A stretch of 64,000 nucleotides of DNA from Rhodococcus ruber (GTDB lineage: Bacteria; Actinomycetota; Actinomycetes; Mycobacteriales; Mycobacteriaceae), in the NCBI RefSeq assembly GCF_027270735.1, contig NZ_JAPWIJ010000001.1, forward strand, positions 62,001 to 126,000, given 5' to 3'. The position numbers and the translations under genes are program-made. This document shows positions 1 to 7,948 of this stretch, piece after piece (position 1 is the first letter of the stretch; every line of letters starts with the position of its first letter). The notes beneath the pieces were generated by a model. It was given only the letters and a program-made list of their open reading frames with translations. It searched no databases and was not told the DNA's origin.

Positions 1-1
1 G

Positions 2-271
2 TCACGCTTCCAATCTTTGTTCGCATTCAGCTCCGTCAGCGACGCCCAAGGCTTTGCCACTGGGGCTGGCGGTGCCCCGATCTGGGAGCTGACCGTTCCA
101 ACGGGGACGGTGATACACCGAGGCGACATGGACTTGCTCAAAGTCGGGACCTACGACTTCATGCGGGACTGCGCCGACAAATACTGGACCGGGCAACCGA
201 TGACCCCCACACCCACATGGGAAGTACTCCTCGCCCTTCCTGTGGCGGCGACGCTCACTGCACTGCCCTGA
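2..271 (+). CDS. Hypothetical protein, 5' end cut by window
   Basis: The frame is open from the first base of the window and ends at TGA before position 272, so only the C-terminal 89 residues are visible. A TTG at 17 could be an internal start, but no ribosome binding site is visible there and the reading continues upstream of it. The visible part contains GGAPIWELTVPTGTV and a C-terminal stretch rich in Leu, Ala and Pro. No family is recognised. It points towards the convergent DnaB-N-like gene and probably belongs to the same mobile element. Confidence 0.45.
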   Translation, partial: SRFQSLFAFSSVSDAQGFATGAGGAPIWELTVPTGTVIHRGDMDLLKVGTYDFMRDCADKYWTGQPMTPTPTWEVLLALPVAATLTALP

Positions 272-333
272 TCGGTCCCGGCCGGCGGCGGCTTCCTCTG
301 GGGACAGTGACGCGGAGGCTAGTCCTCAAAGCG

Positions 334-927
334 TCACGAGTTCTGCTGCCGAAATGTGTTGAGTCGGTTGAAGGCTGCGCGCTGTTTGGTGCCGAGTTCG
401 ACCATGTAGTCGAACAGGTCTGCTTCGGGTGCTTCTTCGGCGGCCTGGGTCAGTCGCCCACCGGCGATGTGGAAGCTGCGGCGGTAGGACTGGGACAGGA
501 CGTTGTCGGCGTAGTGCACGGCCGCGACGGAGTGGGCGCCAGCGGTGACGATGCCCATGAGGCGTTTGCGTAGCGGAGCGTCTTTGGCTCCGTCTGCTCC
601 GGATCGGATGAGCGCACCGGTGACGGAGGCGAAGTCGTAAGGTTGGCCGGCGGTGATGAGGTCGACGATGTGGCCGTACATGCGTGCGTGCGCGGGGTCC
701 TCGAAGTCTTCCGCGGTGAGCGTGTTGGTGATCCGTTCGATGTCGGTTCCGTCGGCGCTCTGGTTGCGCACGTCCATCAGGGCGCACAGGAGCATTGCTT
801 CGGGGTCGGTGGCCGGGTCGTAGCCGGGTTCGACGGACGTGTCGAGGTCCTCGACGGGTGCGAGGTCCGCGCGTGCCTGCGCTTCGGCGTCGTCGCCGGG
901 TGTGGGGACTGCGCGTAGTGCGTTCAT
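334..927 (-). CDS. DnaB-like helicase N-terminal domain protein (no helicase domain)
   Basis: This 197-residue protein has an acidic N-terminal tail (about residues 1-40) followed by a helical region resembling the N-terminal domain of replicative helicase DnaB: AMLLCALM near residue 44, then FEDPAHARMYGHIVDL and FASVTGALIRSG. In full-length DnaB this domain mediates hexamer and primase contacts. The RecA-like ATPase half with Walker motifs is absent, so this cannot be a helicase alone. It could act as a helicase-binding or loading factor for the mobile element; that is inference. It lies about 75 bp downstream of nrdH on the same strand and may be co-transcribed with it. Confidence 0.7.
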   Translation of the reverse strand: MNALRAVPTPGDDAEAQARADLAPVEDLDTSVEPGYDPATDPEAMLLCALMDVRNQSADGTDIERITNTLTAEDFEDPAHARMYGHIVDLITAGQPYDFASVTGALIRSGADGAKDAPLRKRLMGIVTAGAHSVAAVHYADNVLSQSYRRSFHIAGGRLTQAAEEAPEADLFDYMVELGTKQRAAFNRLNTFRQQNS

Positions 928-1002
928 CGTGGGCCTCGTGTTCGTGTCGCGCGGGTCAGGCGGTGGGTTGCAACGGCGCTGGGAGGCGGCAAGTTCGGCG
1001 GG

Positions 1003-1236
1003 TCAGGCTGCGGCGAGCTTATCGAGGGCGTCGATCCGGAACCCGGACCAGTGCTCCCCACCGTCGACGACCACTACGGGGGCTTGGAGGTAGCCGAGTT
1101 CGCAGGTGACGAAGTGGCGGGCGGCGTCGTCCTGCGTGATGTCGATGGTCCGGTAGTCGAGGACGTTTTTGTCGAGTCGTCGTTTCGTTGCGTCGCATTG
1201 TCCGCAATTCGGCTTCGTGTAGACGGTGATGGACAT
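1003..1236 (-). CDS. nrdH: NrdH-type glutaredoxin-like redoxin
   Basis: This 77-residue protein has the redox motif CGQC at residues 11-14 directly after a MSITVYTKPN start, and the NrdH signature WSGFR near residue 63. NrdH proteins pass electrons from thioredoxin reductase to class Ib ribonucleotide reductase and act in the cytoplasm. The length matches the family. The ATG follows a good ribosome binding site (AAGGAGAG). No ribonucleotide reductase gene is nearby, so this is probably an accessory copy on the mobile element, as seen in many actinobacterial phages and plasmids. Confidence 0.88.
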   Translation of the reverse strand: MSITVYTKPNCGQCDATKRRLDKNVLDYRTIDITQDDAARHFVTCELGYLQAPVVVVDGGEHWSGFRIDALDKLAAA

Positions 1237-1466
1237 ACTTCTCTCCTTGTGAGAATTGTTCTGTTGACTACTATTCTAGGGCAGTTCCGGCATCTTTGCC
1301 AGGCTAATTCGACTCGATCTGTTCGTTATTTCCATTGCCTTACTTGCCTTTTCGCACATCGGCTGAACCCGGTGAGTCGGATTTATCGGATCGCGGTAAT
1401 TGCTGTTGACATATGCTTTTCGGGGCTTTTTCGCCTCGTTCTTTCATGTCGATCTGCGGATGGGTT

Positions 1467-1607
1467 TCAGTGGCGGAGTTCGCGTCGGGCGGCGCGGCGG
1501 TCGCGGCGTGCGCTGGCGCGTTTGACGGCGCGGCAGACTTTGGGGGTGCCGTTGCAGTGGATGATGATGTCGATTTCGTCGGCGGTGGTGGGGTGCCGTG
1601 CTCGCAT
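1467..1607 (-). CDS. Possible small basic protein
   Basis: A 46-residue frame starting at ATG reads MRARHPTTADEIDIIIHC and ends in a strongly Arg-rich tail (RASARRDRRAARRELRH). The frame stays open further upstream, but the sequence there is less protein-like. A weak AGG lies upstream of the ATG. No family is recognised. The composition may simply reflect GC-rich DNA, so this is a tentative call. Confidence 0.3.
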   Translation of the reverse strand: MRARHPTTADEIDIIIHCNGTPKVCRAVKRASARRDRRAARRELRH

Positions 1608-1754
1608 GGCGACCTGTTCTTCTCGACTGGTGACCGGACCTTCGCTCTGCCAATTCCTTTCGCCGTGGTGGCCGGGGAGAGAGACCAACGCACGGGAACG
1701 ACGGGGCAACCCTTCGGCCGGGCAGTTTTCGTGGGAGCGCAGCGACTGCTGGAC

Positions 1755-2021
1755 GAAAAGTGTTCGGAGCCTTTGGCCGTAGCGCAGTGGAGCGGGGGGT
1801 TGAGCTGGCGGGCACGGGTGATGGATACTCGCCGGTAGCCAGAACCGGAGTGAAAAAACGTCTTCGCTCTTCCACGGTGCGGAGCGCAGCGGAGCTCCAT
1901 TCAGGGGACGCCCGCAGGGTGGCCGGCACCGCCGGCAGGCGGAATGCGCGACCGCCGGTCGACGCCAGCGGCGTGGCCACCTCCCGCTGGTGGAGCACTA
2001 CGGTGATTGTGCGGGAGCGAC
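1755..2021. repeat. Non-coding repeat module, copy A
   Basis: Three blocks in this stretch recur in copy B: 1755-1790 resembles 4956-4994 (shared core TTCGGAGCC then AGCGCAG), 1881-1926 resembles 5074-5120 (nearly identical, sharing GGACGCCCGCAGGGTGGCC), and 1958-2021 resembles 5457-5520 (sharing GTGATTGTGCGGGAG). Order and orientation are the same. No recognised mobile element or tRNA is present in the blocks. Confidence 0.7.
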
Positions 2022-2062
2022 TGAGGCCGGCCACGCTCGGTGTCGCGGCAGCACCCGCCCTG

Positions 2063-3484
2063 TCAGAGCTTCGGAACAGGCGGCCACTTGTGGGGATGTA
2101 CCGACTCCGGTTGCGGCCGAAGCGGCCCGAACACGCTGTCTGCGTGGCGTTCCCAGCCCACCCGCACATTTCCCCACGCTTGCGGATTCTCGAACGTGGT
2201 GGTCTTGTTGCTGAACGTCGCACCAGCGAACGAGATGGTTCCTCTGCTGAACGTCACACCATCGAACGAGACGGTTCCGCCACTGAATGTCGCACCATTG
2301 AACGATGTGTACTGGATGCTACTGAACGTCGCACCATCGAAAGATGTGTACTCGCAGCTGCCGAACGTCGCACCATCGAACGACGCGAACTTGCCGGAGA
2401 ACGTCGGACCATCGAACGAGGTGCTCTCGGCATTGAACGTCGCGCGCACGACCGAGGTGATGTGGCTTGCGAACTTCGCGTCACGGAAGGAGGTGTACCC
2501 GCCGCTGAACGTCACACCATCGAACCAGGTCTTATCGCCGCCAAACATCGCATCATCGAACAAGCAGTATTCGCTGCTGATGAACGTCGCACCGCGAAAC
2601 ATGGTGTTATTACTGCCGAACATCGCACGATTGAACAAGATGGTTTCGCTGCTGAACGTCACACCCTCGAACGAGGTCAACCTACTTCTGGTGAACTTCG
2701 CGTCACGGAACGAGGTGGTCTTACTGCTGAACGTCGCACCTTCGAATGAATGGCTTTCGCTGCTGAAAATCGCATTATCGAACAAGGAGTATTCGCCGTT
2801 GAACGCGGCACCACGGAACGAGGCGGTCTTGCCCGTGAACGTCGCGCCAGTCAGGTTCGTGTTGTGGAGATAGGCCCCGGTCAGGTCGTAGTCGAACGGT
2901 GACCAGGAGTGGTCGTGGTGGGGTTGGAGGTGCGCGGCGATGGTGCGGGTGATGGCGTGGCGTGTGTCGAGGTCGTCGTGGGGGTATTCGTGAACGGTAT
3001 CGGTGTAGTCGTATTTCGTGCGGTGGGTTCGGCGGGTTTGTTTGCGTAGGTGGGGGTTCTGGGTGAGTGGTTCGTAGGGTGTGCGGAGGTAGTCGCAGAG
3101 GACGTTGATGCATGCTTGGGTTTCGCGTGGCTTTTTACGTTCGAGCCAGTCGTCGGCGAGGGCTTCGAGCGCGGAGACGGCGGCGGTGCGGATCGCGGGT
3201 GCAGGGTCGGCGAGTTGTCCTGTGATGGTGGTGAAGCGGTCGCGGAGAGCTTGGGTGTCGGCGAGGGTGTGGGTTGCTTTGTGGTGCCGATCGAGCTGTC
3301 TGCGACTGAGATAGCCGATGACAAAGGTGATGACTGCAGCGACGATGATTCCGGCGCTGGCAAGGACTGTCGCTGCGGGTTGTGTGAGGCTGTCGAGGAA
3401 CCACGCGCCGATGCCGGCTGGGTCGGTGGATTCGACCGGCACGGTTGGCGTTGACGAGGGCGGGACCTGGGCGTGGAGGCTCAC
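2063..3484 (-). CDS. Membrane-anchored pentapeptide-repeat protein
   Basis: This 473-residue protein starts at GTG, which overlaps the stop of the 52-residue gene before it (GTGA), so the two are probably translationally coupled. One hydrophobic segment lies at about residues 37-60, followed by a charged linker region. From about residue 205 to 430 it is built of repeats with cores like FDGATF, FRDAKF and FEGVTF separated by short variable spacers, giving units of roughly 9-12 residues. These fit the quadrilateral beta-helix of pentapeptide-repeat proteins. Related actinobacterial proteins have no established function; some other pentapeptide proteins protect DNA gyrase. The repeat array is visible as about 20 imperfect DNA repeats. 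Confidence 0.8.
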   Translation of the reverse strand: MSLHAQVPPSSTPTVPVESTDPAGIGAWFLDSLTQPAATVLASAGIIVAAVITFVIGYLSRRQLDRHHKATHTLADTQALRDRFTTITGQLADPAPAIRTAAVSALEALADDWLERKKPRETQACINVLCDYLRTPYEPLTQNPHLRKQTRRTHRTKYDYTDTVHEYPHDDLDTRHAITRTIAAHLQPHHDHSWSPFDYDLTGAYLHNTNLTGATFTGKTASFRGAAFNGEYSLFDNAIFSSESHSFEGATFSSKTTSFRDAKFTRSRLTSFEGVTFSSETILFNRAMFGSNNTMFRGATFISSEYCLFDDAMFGGDKTWFDGVTFSGGYTSFRDAKFASHITSVVRATFNAESTSFDGPTFSGKFASFDGATFGSCEYTSFDGATFSSIQYTSFNGATFSGGTVSFDGVTFSRGTISFAGATFSNKTTTFENPQAWGNVRVGWERHADSVFGPLRPQPESVHPHKWPPVPKL

Positions 3485-3639
3485 GGGGGTGACAGTAGCG
3501 GCTTCGCCGTAGTTTTCCCGGTGAGGTCATCGCCGGTCACGTACTGCTGGCCGAGGCCGTGGCAGAGGGCAATTGTGCGGGCTGCCTGTTCGGCGATTTC
3601 GGCGGGTAGTGGTGGGCCGTCGAGGGTTCTGATTCGCAT
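3481..3639 (-). CDS. Small hypothetical protein coupled to the pentapeptide gene
   Basis: A 52-residue frame starts at ATG (reading MRIRTLDGPPLPAEIAEQAA) and ends with TGA inside the GTG start of the following gene. A GTGA overlap of this type usually indicates translational coupling. The sequence is predicted to be helical with an IAEQAARTIALCHGL stretch. No family is recognised. It is supported mainly by the overlap and by plausible protein composition. Confidence 0.55.
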   Translation of the reverse strand: MRIRTLDGPPLPAEIAEQAARTIALCHGLGQQYVTGDDLTGKTTAKPLLSPP

Positions 3640-3714
3640 GGTGCCGAGTATGGCAGTGGGTACCGACAGAGTTGTTCTCGCGCAACGCTTTCAGGTCTGG
3701 TCCCCGCGGTCTGT

Positions 3715-4020
3715 CTATAGGTAGAGCAGGTGGGTGGCGGTGCCGTCGAAGTGTTCGAGGTTGTCGAGGACTCCGGTGTAGTTGGCGGGTCGGCAGGCTC
3801 CGAGGCTGACGATGAGGGCGCAGGCTCCGTCGATGGTGACGAGGTAGGTCGGTGGGGTGTTGGTGGGGCTGGCGTCTGCGTGGGCCTGGGCGTCGAGGAG
3901 GGCGTAGCGGACGGCGTCGGCGGCGGCTCGTTTCGCTGCGTCGAGGCTGGGTTCTGCTCCTGCGGCGGTGATGGTTTCGGGTCGGCGGTCGGGGCGGGTG
4001 GTGACGGTCCAGGTGATCAT
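3715..4020 (-). CDS. Hypothetical protein
   Basis: The 101-residue product begins MITWTVTTRPDRRPET. A GAAGGAG ribosome binding site precedes this ATG by about 9-11 bases, which makes it a better start than the upstream open frame. The centre has DAAKRAAADAVRYALLDAQ (helical), followed by a strand-rich part with TYLVTIDGACALIVSL. It looks like a small alpha/beta single-domain protein. No family is recognised. It is followed by the 52-residue gene and the pentapeptide gene on the same strand. Confidence 0.65.
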   Translation of the reverse strand: MITWTVTTRPDRRPETITAAGAEPSLDAAKRAAADAVRYALLDAQAHADASPTNTPPTYLVTIDGACALIVSLGACRPANYTGVLDNLEHFDGTATHLLYL

Positions 4021-4209
4021 CGGTGTCGTGCTCCTTCGGGTGGGTGAGCCGGGCGGCCTTTGGTGCGTGGTTCTTCCAGCATCGCGTACCGAGCGCCAGC
4101 GAGGTCCGCGATGCGCAGGCATTTTCCGGAATCTGGGGATGGAAACTTTTCCTGTGGATGGAGACGACTCAGCCCCGGAACCGTGTCGGGTCCGGGGCCT
4201 GCGGCCGTC

Positions 4210-4818
4210 TCAGAGGCGTCGACGCCAGGGTGCGGCCATGTCTTCCTGGTGTTCGCGTTCGGCGTCGTCGAATGCGTCGGTGAGGGTGGTCGGGTCGCTC
4301 GTGTACTGGTCGCCGTCGGTGAAGATCGCGACGGCCATACGGTGGACGTTTCGGAGCTCGTCGAGCATGGTGACATAGCCGAGGCGGTCGATGATGCGCC
4401 AGGTGACCGGCCCCATGTGGACCTCGACCCAGTGCATGGTGCGCCGCCGGGCGGGTACGTACTGCTCGCGCGGGGTGACGGCAGTTTCCGGTGGCGCAAT
4501 CCAGACCACGGACATTGCGGCGCGGGCGTAGTCGTCGCCCGGTCCCCCGGGCTGGGGTGCCTGGTTGTCGATGCGGCCTATGAGGGTGCGTGCGTCGGCG
4601 AGTCCGGCGATGAAGGCGTGGACGGCGGCGGCGGAGCGGAAGGTCATCATCAGTCGGCCCATGGTGACGATCATCTGGGCGTCGTCGGTGGCGGCGGCGT
4701 GGACGTTGACCACGGCTTTCTGGCGTCCGACGATGGTGGCGGTGGTGTGGGTGACCACTGCGCCGTAGTTGTCGGTGTCGATGGTGCTGTGGGCTTTTTG
4801 GGCGGTGGTCTTCGACAT
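4210..4818 (-). CDS. Hypothetical protein
   Basis: This 202-residue protein is preceded by a clear GGGGAG ribosome binding site. The first half contains ATIVGRQKAVVNVHA and a helix with AAAVHAFIAGLADARTLIGRI. The second half has WVEVHMGPVTWRIIDRLGYVTM and an acidic C-terminal helix ending in WRRRL. It appears soluble, with no signal peptide. No family is recognised. It lies at the head of a minus-strand gene group that continues with the 101-residue gene and the pentapeptide pair. Confidence 0.65.
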   Translation of the reverse strand: MSKTTAQKAHSTIDTDNYGAVVTHTTATIVGRQKAVVNVHAAATDDAQMIVTMGRLMMTFRSAAAVHAFIAGLADARTLIGRIDNQAPQPGGPGDDYARAAMSVVWIAPPETAVTPREQYVPARRRTMHWVEVHMGPVTWRIIDRLGYVTMLDELRNVHRMAVAIFTDGDQYTSDPTTLTDAFDDAEREHQEDMAAPWRRRL

Positions 4819-5122
4819 CTCGCGCTCCCCTGCTCAACGTGGCGGCCTCGCGGCCCGCCAATTTTTTTGCCGTTCTGGCAGAGGAGAGTTGGACCGGCAT
4901 GAGGGGGCCGGAGTGCAATGGTCGGGCCGGGAAGTTTTCAGCCGGAGGCGTCTGTGAAAAGTTTCGGAGCCCCTTGGGGCCGGGAGCGCAGCGGACGCCG
5001 GCGGTTGCGCGGAGGTCACCGCCGGTCAAAATCGGAAGGCCAGAAGGGGAAAACAAGATTCTTTTCGCAGGACGGAGCGCAGCGGAGTTCGATTCGGTGG
5101 ACGCCCGCAGGGTGGCCCGGCC

Positions 5123-5374
5123 CTACGCGAGCCGCTGAGCCCTTCTTGGGCAACGGAGAAGGCCCGCACCCGGTGTGTCGGGGTGCGGGCCTTGTCGGTC
5201 TGCGGCTGTGGCCGGTGTCAGGGCTGTTCGGCTGGTGGGGCACCCTTCGGCGGCGTCGCGGATCCACTGGGGTACCTCGCGGCCGTCGCGTTCGTACAAA
5301 GCGACCGATGCCCGTGCTGCGGCCCGCGCGACCTGTGATCGGGCTGCGGTAGTGCTCTTCTCGGTGGTGGTCAT
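5123..5374 (-). CDS. Small hypothetical protein, 3' end doubtful
   Basis: The frame starts at ATG after a strong AGGAGGA ribosome binding site and reads MTTTEKSTTAARSQVARAA, then ERDGREVPQWIRDAAEG. The frame as given (83 residues) runs through a perfect 13-bp inverted repeat that looks like a terminator. A one-base shift just after the DAAEG codons would give APPAEQP and a stop ahead of the hairpin. The native protein may therefore be about 50 residues, with a frameshift or sequencing error here. The family is unknown. The start overlaps the stop of the preceding possible frame (ATGA). Confidence 0.55.
   Translation of the reverse strand: MTTTEKSTTAARSQVARAAARASVALYERDGREVPQWIRDAAEGCPTSRTALTPATAADRQGPHPDTPGAGLLRCPRRAQRLA
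5159..5193 (-). terminator. Factor-independent-type terminator hairpin
   Basis: AAGGCCCGCACCC and GGGTGCGGGCCTT form perfect 13-bp arms around a 9-base loop. It lies at the 3' end of the minus-strand gene starting at 5374, but overlaps that frame as currently read. Confidence 0.7.
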
Positions 5375-5544
5375 CGGGGGTCCTCCTGCTCGTTCTGGTT
5401 GTCAGTGTCCTTCGGTTGCCGGTGACGCCAATGCTCGCCACAACACCCGATCGTCCGTCGACGCCGGCAGCATGCCACCTTCCGGCCGTGGAGCTCGCGG
5501 CGTGATTGTGCGGGAGTGACGGACTCGACTGGGCTCGGTGTCAC
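5371..5544 (-). CDS. Possible small Arg/Cys-rich protein
   Basis: A 57-residue frame from GTG reads through GRKVACCRRRRTIGCCGEHW and ends with a TGA overlapping the next ATG (ATGA). The overlap supports it, but most of its first half lies in the repeated block 5457-5520, whose copy at 1958-2021 is not open in the same frame. It may be chance. Confidence 0.25.
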   Translation of the reverse strand: MTPSPVESVTPAQSRRELHGRKVACCRRRRTIGCCGEHWRHRQPKDTDNQNEQEDPR

Positions 5545-5626
5545 GTAGAACTGACGTTGGTTCGGCCAAAGTGCCCTGAGGCTGGTTGAAGAGATCATGC
5601 GGTGCGGGGCCGGTAGGGTATCGAAA

Positions 5627-6742
5627 ATGCTAGACGCAAGCTATCCAGCCATTGAGCCTGCGCTATCAAATGTTTCTCCAGCTCAGAAGGATCTTGCGAC
5701 CCCTCTGTGGTCTAACGTGTTCGAGGTTCTCGATCAGGTCGAGCGTGGAACCCAAGAACAAGCAACCGAAGGTCCCAGGTCCGACGCTGTTATCGATGTT
5801 GTGTCTCTGGGACTCACTTGCGGCGATCTTCGAGAGTTTCTGTTCAGTCATGCGATGGTCGTTGTCAAAGACACCATGCCGATCAATCGGTATCCGATTG
5901 AGTTCGTTCTGCCGTCTCACTTGGAGCAGCTAGTTGCATATCTACGGGCACCGATCACGCCGGCTGATGTGGCGGCCGATCTGACGTGGCTGAAGCCGTC
6001 GACGACCCTGTTTCTAGAGCAGTGGCTCAGCGACACTCAGGTGCAGATTCCAACCATGTCTGACCTATTTGGTCCTGTACCCCTGTTCGTCGAACCGGTA
6101 GGGCATTCCTCCAGTGCGTCTGCGGCAGAGAAGGCTTGGTCGAAGCGTATCCGGGAGATGCGTAACGACCTAGTGGACACTCTGCGTATCGCACCGTCTG
6201 TGAGCGTGGCAAACGAGGCCGCGTTGCGTGCGGAGTCGGCAGCCTCACAAGCAGAGTCTCAGGCTGGTGGAGCGGCGTCGAGCACGCTGGCCGCGCATTT
6301 CGAGAAGCTGGCCACAGAGGAGAGAGCAAGCGCGCGATCGTGGTCGGGCTTGGCGGTCGGGAGTCTGGTTGTCTCCGCGATTGTTGCGTTGGTGGTGCTC
6401 TGGGTCGGCGCCGAGAGCAATCTTCAGTGGGTTGAGCAGTTGCTTCATCTAGCCTTGACGCTGCCGTTTGTAGCGTTGACTGCGTATGCTTCGACGGTTG
6501 CGAGTCGCCATCGCCATCAGGCGTGGTGGGCGAAGACTACGGCGGCTCAGTTGCATACCGTGAGCCCGTTTGTGCTGCCGCTGAATGCGGACGACCGGTC
6601 GATGGTTCTGTCGCAGTTGGGTGTTCGCGTGTTCGGTCAGGCAGCGTTCAATACTTCCGAAGCGCGTCCAGAGACGGCGTCTGTCTTAGCTCCTGTTCAA
6701 TCATTACTGTCGCGATCGGCGAACACGAGCGGGCCGGCGTAG
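5627..6742 (+). CDS. Hypothetical protein with two C-terminal membrane segments
   Basis: The product is 371 residues from the ATG at 5627; an in-frame ATG at 5597 would add ten residues. The first 200 residues look soluble. They are followed by an Ala/Glu-rich helix with coiled-coil character (NEAALRAESAASQAESQ) and then two hydrophobic segments (GLAVGSLVVSAIVALVVLWV and LALTLPFVALTAYAST). A cytoplasmic tail of about 80 residues follows. No family is recognised. Codon use is less GC-rich than in the neighbouring genes, suggesting separate acquisition. It stands alone on the plus strand, facing away from the minus-strand group to its left. Confidence 0.65.
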   Translation: MLDASYPAIEPALSNVSPAQKDLATPLWSNVFEVLDQVERGTQEQATEGPRSDAVIDVVSLGLTCGDLREFLFSHAMVVVKDTMPINRYPIEFVLPSHLEQLVAYLRAPITPADVAADLTWLKPSTTLFLEQWLSDTQVQIPTMSDLFGPVPLFVEPVGHSSSASAAEKAWSKRIREMRNDLVDTLRIAPSVSVANEAALRAESAASQAESQAGGAASSTLAAHFEKLATEERASARSWSGLAVGSLVVSAIVALVVLWVGAESNLQWVEQLLHLALTLPFVALTAYASTVASRHRHQAWWAKTTAAQLHTVSPFVLPLNADDRSMVLSQLGVRVFGQAAFNTSEARPETASVLAPVQSLLSRSANTSGPA

Positions 6743-6923
6743 TGCCTGTAACTGATGTTTGTCCGCGTTGAATGGGTACGGCGTTTCACACGGTCGCGCG
6801 CGGGAACGATCAGGTCCGCCGCGTGGGCGGCCTCGGTGGCGCATCGATATCGCATGACGCACATGATGGAGCGTCCTCAACCTATACATTGAAGATGGTT
6901 GCTTTTCGGGCAGAAGGAGTTCC

Positions 6924-7655
6924 ATGCTGGTCAGTGGTTGGCAGCAAGCTTTGACTCTTGTCGCTGTGTTGGTGCCAGGGTTCGTTTTTCAGGGAGTTAA
7001 GAAAGCTCGCGTTGGTCCATCTCCCGAGGATCGCGATCTGAGTGCACGTTTGATCCGCGCCCTCGCGTTGTCGGTCGGGTTTCTACTTGTCTACGTCCTC
7101 TGTTTGGGTGATGCCTTAACGAAGCGACTGACCCAGACTGAGCATCGGTTCGATGATTCTCGACTAGTTGGGTTTGTTGGCTTCCTTCTCGTTTTCGTCA
7201 TTCCCGCCCTAGTGGGGCATGTGACAGCAAGTTTTGTCGTGCGGCAGAGCTATAACGACACTCGGTTCTGGCGGACAATCTTTCACTTCGCTGATTCTAC
7301 TGTCGGTGAATTGAGTTGGCGGAAAACGCTATTCAGTAGCGATAGCAACTATTCCCCAATACCGACTGCGTGGGACTATGCGACTGGTAAGGTCGCGCCC
7401 AACAGCTTTGTGCGTGTGCTAAATGCCGGGGGCTCGTGGATCGGCGGGTGCGTTACGACCGAAGCGTTTTTTACCGGCTATCCAGAGCCCAGGGATATTT
7501 ACATCGATCGGGCTTGGAGCATGGAAGCCGACGGTGAGTTCGTGGAAGAGTTACCCGGCCCGACTGGGGTGTGGATCCCGTGTTCCGATGCCGCTCTTGT
7601 TCAGATCATTGCGCCGACTCCCGAGGTGGAGGAGTCGGACGAGGACGGGGAGTGA
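6924..7655 (+). CDS. DUF6338 family membrane protein
   Basis: This 243-residue protein has an AAGGAG ribosome binding site before its ATG. Three hydrophobic segments lie at about residues 5-22, 45-65 and 82-105. A soluble C-terminal part carries features I associate with the DUF6338 family: PTAWDYATGK, then VRVLNAGGSWIGGCV and EPRDIYIDRAW. The function of the family is not established. Proteins of this type are scattered in actinobacteria, often on accessory DNA. Two very small genes follow on the same strand, the second overlapping the first, so the three may form one operon. Base composition is lower in GC than the chromosomal half. Confidence 0.75.
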   Translation: MLVSGWQQALTLVAVLVPGFVFQGVKKARVGPSPEDRDLSARLIRALALSVGFLLVYVLCLGDALTKRLTQTEHRFDDSRLVGFVGFLLVFVIPALVGHVTASFVVRQSYNDTRFWRTIFHFADSTVGELSWRKTLFSSDSNYSPIPTAWDYATGKVAPNSFVRVLNAGGSWIGGCVTTEAFFTGYPEPRDIYIDRAWSMEADGEFVEELPGPTGVWIPCSDAALVQIIAPTPEVEESDEDGE

Positions 7656-7768
7656 TCTGCGTTCCCAGGGTGAACGGCGTAGGTAGCATCAAGGAGACGG
7701 GCGGAGGCATTTCGAGGGCTGAGCCCGAAGGTTAGAAAGTGCCATACTGACTACGGGAGGTATCGAAG

Positions 7769-7948
7769 ATGGCAGATCAGACCAGTTCACAGCCAGGCGG
7801 GAAGTCTCGGCGAGTGTGGATCGCGCCGCGTTCGGGAGGCTACCGGCCAGGGGGCGAGTTCGTCGCGAGCTCGTCTGAACAGAAGTCCTCTCCCAAAAAA
7901 CCTAAGGGCGGCGCTGGCGTTCCCTCCAAGACAGGTTCGAAGGGATGA
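7769..7948 (+). CDS. Small basic protein downstream of DUF6338
   Basis: The product is 59 residues: MADQTSSQPGGKSRR, then VWIAPRSGGYRPGGEF and a Lys/Ser/Gly-rich tail. It is preceded by GGGAGG at a suitable distance. Its TGA overlaps the ATG of the next gene (ATGA). It has no signal peptide or membrane segment and is probably disordered outside the short central motif. The family is unknown. Its position suggests a role together with the DUF6338 protein. Confidence 0.55.
   Translation: MADQTSSQPGGKSRRVWIAPRSGGYRPGGEFVASSSEQKSSPKKPKGGAGVPSKTGSKG

Larger units (their letters stand above)
1237..2062. other. Sparse 0.8-kb region with repeat blocks
   Basis: No gene can be assigned with confidence between the nrdH start and the end of the pentapeptide gene. 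Positions 1240-1420 are relatively AT-rich and probably hold the nrdH promoter. The rest contains one possible small reading frame (1467-1607, minus) and three sequence blocks that reappear in the same order around 4955-5520. Confidence 0.5.
4955..5520. repeat. Non-coding repeat module, copy B
   Basis: This stretch contains the same three blocks as copy A (4956-4994, 5074-5120 and 5457-5520), but here a small gene and its terminator sit between the second and third block. The two copies flank the segment 2022-4954 as direct repeats. Confidence 0.7.

Noticed and set aside
355-363. GTGTTGAG motif like the possible integrase arm sites
   Set aside because: A single copy inside the DnaB-like coding sequence, expected by chance.
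1340-2223. Several long overlapping frames in the repeat-rich region
   Set aside because: They read through non-coding repeat blocks, are Arg/Pro-rich, and do not stay open in both copies of the module.
2180-2830. Regularly spaced DNA repeats resembling a CRISPR array
   Set aside because: The repeats encode the F-x-G-A-T-F units of the pentapeptide protein, vary continuously and have no unique spacers.
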